The notes below the pieces were generated by a model, which saw only the letters and a list, made by a program, of their open reading frames with translations, did not search any database and was not told the origin of the DNA. From NCBI GenBank assembly GCA_034096865.1, contig JAWQFJ010028353.1, positions 72,501 to 112,500 on the forward strand: a stretch of DNA of 40,000 nt. Direction: 5' to 3'. The translations under genes and the position numbers were made by a program. Source of the DNA: Theodoxus fluviatilis. Lineage: Eukaryota > Mollusca > Gastropoda > Cycloneritida > Neritidae. Shown here in pieces: positions 34,131-40,000 of this stretch (position 1 is its first letter; every line of letters starts with the position of its first letter).

Positions 34131-34321
34131 CCAGGTCAAGTAAGGCGAAGCAGCTCAGCGGGAAAGGCGGATCGGAAGAGGTGGGTCTTTAGAGCACCTT
34201 TGAACTGGGGCAGAGTGTCAGAATGACGGACTGAGAGAGAGAGACTATTCCAGGTCTCTGGGCCTAGTGTGTGGTTCCCTATGTTGTCGATCCTCTTGCC
34301 CCATTGGGATAGCACTTAATG

Positions 34322-34668
34322 TTGTCCTCCTCCTCCTCCTCCTCCTCCTCCTCCTCCTCCTCCTCCTCCTCCTCCTCCTCCTCCTCCTCCTCCTCCTCCT
34401 CCTCCTCCTCCTCCTCCTCCTCCTCCTCCTCCTCCTCCTCCTCCTCCTCCTCCTCCTCCTCCTCCTCCTCCTCCTCCTCTTCCTCCTCTTCCTCCTCCTC
34501 CTCCTCCTCCTCCTCCTCCTCCTCCTCCTCCTCCTCCTCCTCCTCCTCCTCCTCCTCCTCCTCCTCCTCCTCCTCCTCCTCCTCCTTCCTCCTCCTCCTC
34601 CTCCTCCTCGACGACGACGACGACGACGACGATGATGATGATGATGATGAGGAGGAGGAGGAGGATAC
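34322..34668. repeat. (TCC)n tract of about 95 units, then GAC, GAT and GAG runs
   Basis: TCC units run to about 34608 with a few CTT breaks, followed by (ACG)n, (ATG)n and (AGG)n short runs to about 34665. The frames that encode long poly-Ser, poly-Leu, poly-Glu or poly-Arg come from this intronic tract and are not genes. Confidence 0.97.
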
Positions 34669-35523
34669 AAATAATTTTCCTTGGTATCTTCGTGATCTAT
34701 GCACTGTCTGTGCCAACCCATTGTATCTATCGGCGGTCTTAATCAAGCAGCACACGCACGTACTGCATGGATGGAAGAGTAGCACGTTTCCGCTTTGGTG
34801 AACAGGGTCTGAAGTAGTGAGACAGGAGATGTGCCAGTAGCCTTCGCCAGCTTGTCTGGCTGGTGTGATGTTGCACATTTCACCCGCTCCTACTCACTCT
34901 ACCCACCGTAGCGAACTCATACTCAGTGTGTGATCTTTTAAGGCCCAACTGGAGGGGATATACCCTGTTTAACTGTGTCGTACAGAGGGTGAAGACTGGC
35001 ACATTCTAGCATGGAAATGGCTTCAAGCAGTATCCGAGAAAAAGCAAACGATGAACAAGATCCATTCCGGTTTTCTGAGTATTTTGTTGCTCTGCCTCTG
35101 GCTGCAGAGCTGCAGGGCGAGGTGATACAGAGTTCAGGGATGTAGATCAGGAGCCACGCCGTCAGCACCTTGCTGTGAGGTTACGAGCGGCAGAAACAGA
35201 AAAACAAACAAACCTCTACACATGTTTGCGTCGTCGTCATCGTAAATTCTCACTGTGATCGTATCTTGGTCGTCTTCGTGACTTATCTGAGGTAATCTGT
35301 TGTTGTTTATCTGCTGGAAATGCCTGCCGATTTCCATGTTCACTTCCCGCCTTCTGGCTTTTTACTGGAATGTTACAACGCATTCCTTCACTCCGTCTCT
35401 CTTTCTCAGTTTCACTTCCCCCTCTGTTCCTGTCTTGATGACTCCTGCTGTAGGCTTTGTTTGTAGAAGTCTTGTGAGACGTGAGGCGGCCTTTATGAGG
35501 ATGTGTGTGTGTGTGTTTTACAG
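34669..35523 (+). other. Remaining ADAMTS intron sequence before exon at 35524
   Basis: The rest of the 2047-bp intron shows no further element. It ends in a TGTGTGTGTGTTTTACAG acceptor. Confidence 0.7.
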
Positions 35524-35607
35524 GTGGCTACGTTGTTTCATGACGCGACGATTGGCAACGCCGTCAACATTCACCTGGTCCGCCTGGTTCTGTTGGAAGA
35601 CCACCAG
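35524..35607 (+). CDS. ADAMTS7/12-like metalloprotease, catalytic-domain exon
   Basis: The 84-base exon in phase 0 at both ends encodes VATLFHDATIGN followed by AVNIHLVRLVLLEDHQ. The F-x-D-x-S/T-I-G-N motif and the R-L-V-L-L-E strand are typical of the reprolysin-type fold of ADAMTS proteins. The acceptor is TTTTACAG and the donor CAG-GTATGC, both canonical. The intron to the next exon is 329 bp. Confidence 0.93.
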
Positions 35608-35936
35608 GTATGCCCTCCTTCCGTAAAGCACAAACTTCTCAAACGGCTTTCACAGAGAAGGTGCTTTAGGGTCTCTTGCGTAATCGTCATTGGCTCTTTG
35701 GGTTGATCCCGAACAGAAATGATTCGTTCTGAACCTACGTTGTTGTGGTTAAAATGGCGAGAGGAAAACTCCAATCTCCTCCTGTCACGTTCTCACGACC
35801 AGTGTCCTCACAGCAGCTCATTTTTCAATGAGATTTGTTGACAGTCACTGTCCAATAATAATCCTAAGTAAAAACCATGAACACAATCAGATTTTGGCAT
35901 TTTCTGAGACGGCTGCACGAGTCCTTGTCCACGCAG

Positions 35937-36061
35937 GAGGACCTGAAGATCACGCACCACGCGGACAACACGCTGCGCAGTTTCTGCCAGTGGCAGAAGA
36001 AGATAAACATGGGGGACGACAGCCACCCCAACCACCACGACGTGGCCATCATGCTGACGCG
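35937..36061 (+). CDS. ADAMTS7/12-like metalloprotease, catalytic-domain exon (THHADNTL)
   Basis: The acceptor is TTGTCCACGCAG. The exon encodes [13 protein letters not shown], then [12 protein letters not shown] and [10 protein letters not shown], ending two bases into an Arg codon. The order H-H-A-D-x-x-L-x-S-F-C-x-W-Q followed by H-H-D-x-A-I-L-L-T-R is diagnostic for ADAMTS catalytic domains, and [12 protein letters not shown] with INM is closest to ADAMTS7 and ADAMTS12 as I remember them. The Cys is one of the conserved disulphide cysteines. The donor CG-GTAAGA is also the first unit of the tandem repeat that fills the start of the next intron. Confidence 0.95.
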
Positions 36062-37531
36062 GTAAGACTGGAACAGCAGGGGTATGACTGGAACAGCAGG
36101 GGTAAGACTGGAGTAAGACTGGGACAGCAGGGGTAAGACTGGAGTAAGACTGGAACAGCAGGGGTAAGACTGGGACAGCAAGGGTAAGACTGGAACAGCA
36201 GGGGTAAGACTGGGACAGCAGGGGTATGACTGGGACAGCAGGGGTAAGACTGGGACAGCAAGGGTAAGACTGGAACAGCAGGGGTAAGACTGGGACAGCA
36301 GGGGTAAGACTGGGACAGCAGGGGTATGACTGGGACAGCAGGTGTAAGACTGGGACAGCAGGGGTAAGACTGGGACAGCAGCGGTAAGACTGGGACAGCA
36401 GTTGTATGACTGGGACAGCAGGGGTAAGACAGGAGTAAGACTGGAACAGCAAGGGTATGACTCGGACAGCAGGGGTAAGACTGGAACAGCAGGGGTAAGA
36501 CTGGGACAGCAAGGGTATGACTGGGACTGCAGGCGTTAGACTAAGACTGGAACAGCAGGGGTAAGACTGGGACTGCAGGCGTTAGACTAAGACTGGAACA
36601 GCAGGGGTAAGACTGGGACAGCAAGGGTATGACTGGGACTGCAGGCGTTAGACTAAGACTGGAACAGCAGGGGTAAGACTGGGACTGTAGGCGTTAGACT
36701 AAGACTGGAACAGCAGGGGTAAGACTGGGACAGCAAGGGTATGACTGGGACTGCAGGCGTTAGACTAAGACTGGAACAGCAGGGGTAAGACTGGGACAGC
36801 AAGGGTATGACTGGGACTGCAGGGGTTAGACTAAGACTGGAACAGCAAGGGTATGACTGGGACTGCAGGCGTTAGACTAAGACTGGAACAGCAGGGGTAA
36901 GACTGGGACAGCAAGGGTATGACTGGGACTGCAGGGGTTAGACTAAGACTGGAACAGCAGGGGTATGACTGGGACAGCAGGGGTTAGACAAAGACTGGGA
37001 CAGCAGGGGTATGACTGGGACAGCAGGGTTATGACTGGGACAGCAGGAGTTAGACAGGAGTAAGACTGGAACAGCAGGGGTAAGACTGGGACAGCAGGGC
37101 TAAGACAGGGGTAAGACTCGGACAGCAGGGGTAAGACTGGGACAGCAGGGGTTAGACAGGAGTAAGACTGGAACAGCAGGGGTAAGACTGGGACAGCAGG
37201 GGTATGACTGGGACAGCAGGGGTAAGACTGGGACAGCAGGTGTAAGACTGGGACAGCAGGGGTAAGACTGGGACTGCAGGGGTTAGACAAAGACTGGGAC
37301 AGCAGGGGTATGACTGGGACAGCAGGGGTTAGACAAAGACTGGGACAGCAAGGGTAAGACTGGAACAGCAGGGGTAAGACTGGGACAGCAGGGGTATGAC
37401 TGGGACAGCAGGGGTAAGACTGGGACAGCAGGGGTATGACTGGGACAGCAGGGGTAAGACTGGGACAGCAGGGGTATGACTGGGACAGCAGGGGTAAGAC
37501 TGGGACAGCAGCGGTAAGACTGGGACAGCAG
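36062..37531 (+). repeat. 20-bp intronic minisatellite of splice-donor-like units, about 70 copies
   Basis: The unit is GGTAAGACTGGGACAGCAGG, and the array begins exactly at the splice donor of the preceding exon. Variants include GGTATGAC, GGAACAGC, CAAGGG and inserted GTTAGACTAAGACTGG. From about 36533 to 36757 the GCGTTAGACTAAG form recurs at alternating 46- and 66-bp spacing, a higher-order unit of about 112 bp. Most copies contain GGTAAGA, which would pair well with U1 snRNA. Open minus frames here are by-products. Confidence 0.95.
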
Positions 37532-37860
37532 GAAACTCTGGGACTCCTCTTAGGAGCGATAAGAAACCCCCCGCCTTGCCTCATAGCTCTGCATGTGACC
37601 GTGCCTTCCCAGCCACTGTAAACCTACGCCAGTCTGACTCCATCGTACATGGGTCGCACACTGACTGAGTGTTTGTGCGATGGCGTTCTATGCGGTAGAT
37701 TAATCGTGGGTTTCTTGTATTGGCAAGGCATTCAATTGTTAATGTGGCAATGCGAGCAGAAAGTGTGGCGGGGACCTCAGTGGCTGAGATCTCTTCAGAA
37801 TTCGGACGCCATCTAATGAGTTGTTTGTTTGTTCCCTGCCCCAAGTCTTAAAACCTTCTC

Positions 37861-37995
37861 TGTCCCACCTCCCCCACAGAGCTCTGCTGTCCCACCTCAC
37901 CCACAGGGCTCTGCTGTCCCACCTCCCCCACAGGGCTCTGCTGTCCCACCTTCCCCACAGGGCTCTGCTGTCCCACCTCCCCCACATGGTTCTGG
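37861..37995 (+). repeat. 27-bp intronic repeat of splice-acceptor-like units, five copies
   Basis: The unit TGTCCCACCTCCCCCACAGG then GCTCTGC starts at 37861, 37888, 37915, 37942 and 37969. The first four copies contain a pyrimidine tract ending in CACAG, as in a 3' splice site; in the fifth the AG is changed to AT. Confidence 0.93.
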
Positions 37996-38232
37996 TTCTG
38001 TATTGAAATTTGACCCACATGATAATGTTGTTGTAGAGAATTACAGATATATAGTCGCGGTTTCGTATCAAAATTTGACCAAAATGTTAATTTCATTGTC
38101 GAGGACTACTTGTACAGAGAGTGACACTGTACTCAATATACTTGCGGGAAGCACACTAGAGGCCACCCCCACCCGAAACAAAACCCTAATCGCAAACAAA
38201 CCAAACAAATGACCGCAGGTACCGTGCTCCCA

Positions 38233-38507
38233 TGTCTGTTGAACATTTTAAACACGTTATTAGCAAGCATACTTCCGTGTCTGTTGAACATTTTAAACAC
38301 GTTATTAGCAAGCATACTTCCGTGTCTGTTGAACATTTTAAACACGTTATTAGCAAGCATACTTCCGTGTCTGTTGAACATTTTAAACACGTTATTAGCA
38401 AGCATACTTCCGTGTCTGTTGAACATTTTAAACACGTTATTAGCAAGCATACTCCCATGTCTGTTGAACATTTTAAACACGTTATTAGCAAGCATACTTC
38501 CGTGTCC
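38233..38507. repeat. 45-bp tandem repeat, six copies
   Basis: The unit TGTCTGTTGAACATTTTAAA then CACGTTATTAGCAAGCATAC and TTCCG is almost invariant; only the last full copy is preceded by CCCATG in place of TTCCG. Both strands stay open because 45 is a multiple of 3. Confidence 0.96.
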
Positions 38508-38597
38508 TGAACGGCATTCTGAAGGGAAGGAGAAAGCGAAAATATGCATGACTGGTGTCTCGCTGCCTGCTGACTGACGTCCCCTTGTTGTCCACAG

Positions 38598-38747
38598 ACA
38601 CAACATCTGCTCGCGCATGAACGAGCCGTGCAGCACGCTGGGGCTGGCGCAGGTGGCGGGAATGTGTCAGCCCTACCGCTCCTGCAACATCAACGAGGAC
38701 ACGGGCCTGGCCCTGGCCTACACCGTGGCTCACGAAGTCGGACACAA
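38598..38747 (+). CDS. ADAMTS7/12-like metalloprotease, active-site exon (HEVGH)
   Basis: The first base completes the Arg codon from the previous exon. The product reads [19 protein letters not shown], then [19 protein letters not shown] and [14 protein letters not shown]-x-V-x-G-M-C-x-P-x-R-S-C-x-I-N-E-D-x-G-L is a hallmark ADAMTS segment. HEVGH (38731-38745) supplies two zinc-binding His and the catalytic Glu (38734-38736). The third zinc His and the Met-turn are expected in the next exon, beyond the window. Four Cys fit the conserved disulphides. The donor AA-GTAAGC is canonical and leaves phase 2. Confidence 0.96.
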
Positions 38748-38775
38748 GTAAGCCGCCTTGGCGTGACGATGTGAG

Positions 38776-39256
38776 ATGAAGACTATAGCGAGGACTCGTG
38801 ATGAAGATGACGCCTTAATGAAGACTATAGCGAGGACTCGTGATGAAGATGACGCCTTAATGAAGACTATAGCGAGGACTCGTGATGAAGATGACGCCTT
38901 AATGAAGACTATAGCGAGGACTCGTGATGAAGATGACGCCTTAATGAAGACTATAGCGAGGACTCGTGATGAAGATGACGCCTTAATGAAGACTATAGCG
39001 AGGACTCGTGATGAAGATGACGCCTTAATGAAGACTATAGCGAGGACTCGTGATGAAGATGACGCCTTAATGAAGACTATAGCGAGGACTCGTGATGAAG
39101 ATGACGCCTTAATGAAGACTATAGCGAGGACTCGTGATGAAGATGACGCCTTAATGAAGACTATAGCGAGGACTCGTGATGAAGATGACGCCTTAATGAA
39201 GACTATAGCGAGGACTCGTGATGAAGATGACGCCTTAATGAAGACTATAGCGAGGA
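38776..39256. repeat. 42-bp perfect tandem repeat, about 11.5 copies
   Basis: The unit ATGAAGACTATAGCGAGGAC then TCGTGATGAAGATGACGCCT and TA begins 28 bases after the preceding splice donor. I see no difference between copies by eye, so the array is young or homogenised, or has been affected by assembly. It is 14 codons long without stop, hence an open frame of 162 codons that is not a gene. Confidence 0.96.
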
Positions 39257-40000
39257 CGATATAAAAGCATTCTCCAGTGGCAAAGGCGACGATAATGACG
39301 AGGATGGTGTTGAGGAAGTTGATGACTCAGATTTCAAAAGGGCGGACGGTGACGATAGTCATGATGTTGACGAGTTGATTCAGCATTATTGTCACTATGT
39401 GTTGAAGAGATAGGATGTTGACGAGTTAATTTAGCATCATTGTCACTATGTGTTGAAATGATAAGAAATTAATGCTGCAATCACTATGAGTGCATTGAGA
39501 AACCTTAACAAATTTACATGAAGATTTCTATCATCCAATTTACGAATTATCTCATTATTTCAACATTCTTCTTTCCCAAGCAGTTTTGATCACCCATCTG
39601 CTTATATTTCACGCAATAGTAAGACACACATATCGTCGTTTTGGACTAGATGTTTTTGTCCTTTGCCCTTTTCCAGCGTCTTGTGGCTTTGCGTGTGAAA
39701 GGTGTCACGGTGCCTATACATAAACATGTTCGCTCATTACCTTTCCATCGAAACCACCAGCCTATGTGCTTACCTTAGTAGATCGAAAGATGTTGGATCT
39801 GGAAGCGAATTTGAAAGGGTTTATGGTGTCTGGCCCTGTGTTGAGAAGGTGAAAACATTAACACTCTCTTCCTCATTGCCCCGTGTAGAGATAAGCAAAA
39901 TCACTGTGGGTGAACGCAGTCAAAAGATGTCGCACAGGGACGCAATCTGCAAAGCCCTCTCAGTCTTGGTAGCTCTTCCATTTCCCTCTCCATTGTCTGG
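39257..40000 (+). other. Intron sequence after the HEVGH exon
   Basis: It includes a direct duplication of about 55 bp around 39370-39465 (GATGTTGACGAGTT, ATTGTCACTATGTGTTGAA). No exon with the expected third zinc His (G-x-x-H-D) is seen before the edge. Confidence 0.7.

Larger units (their letters stand above)
37532..38597 (+). other. Rest of the ADAMTS intron, with two further tandem repeats
   Basis: The 2536-bp intron continues with unique sequence to about 37850, then the 27-bp repeat and the 45-bp repeat listed separately, and closes with a CCCCTTGTTGTCCACAG acceptor. Confidence 0.75.

Noticed and set aside
34245..34878. Poly-Arg, poly-Glu, poly-Ser and poly-Leu frames
   Set aside because: They come from the (TCC)n tract inside an ADAMTS intron.
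38776..39264. 162-codon frame with 14-residue repeats
   Set aside because: A stop-free 42-bp minisatellite lying in an intron.

Overview
This is non-coding-rich animal nuclear DNA, not bacterial: it has split genes with GT-AG introns, microsatellites, many minisatellite arrays and cut-and-paste DNA transposon relics. The repeat style and an ADAMTS7/12-type metalloprotease point to an invertebrate, most likely a lophotrochozoan such as a marine gastropod mollusc. That taxon call is an inference, not something the sequence proves.

Only one gene can be supported with confidence. Five consecutive plus-strand exons between 32189 and 38747 encode the middle of a secreted ADAMTS metalloprotease of the ADAMTS7/ADAMTS12 group: the end of the prodomain with its cysteine switch, a furin cleavage site, and most of the catalytic domain up to the zinc-binding HEVGH motif. 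The signal peptide exon(s) lie upstream and were not found. The rest of the zinc site, the disintegrin-like, cysteine-rich and thrombospondin domains lie past the right edge. All exon junctions keep frame, but one intron needs a GC donor instead of GT.

Layout: 331-3680 is a 30-bp satellite split by a 751-bp inverted-repeat transposon that carries a 151-bp-arm hairpin. 4518-5867 is bounded by inverted repeats. 7998-9511 (47 bp), 12829-13419 (37 bp), 15723-16374 (32 bp) and 16739-19087 (40/41 bp) are tandem arrays. Mobile elements with visible target-site duplications are at 13989-14619 (hAT-like, 5-bp TSD), 19486-19675 (retroposon, 12-bp TSD), 24023-24405 (Mutator-like, 9-bp TSD) and 33899-34130 (MITE, probable 5-bp TSD). 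21264-23180 is a composite repeat with tRNA-like modules and a thrice-repeated unit. 23722-28193 is dominated by simple repeats.

The long open frames inside the arrays are products of repeat period and composition, not genes. The most unusual structural signal is inside the ADAMTS gene. The intron after the fourth visible exon begins directly with about 70 copies of a 20-bp repeat that contains a splice-donor-like GGTAAGA. Near its far end the same intron has a 27-bp repeat whose copies look like splice acceptors.
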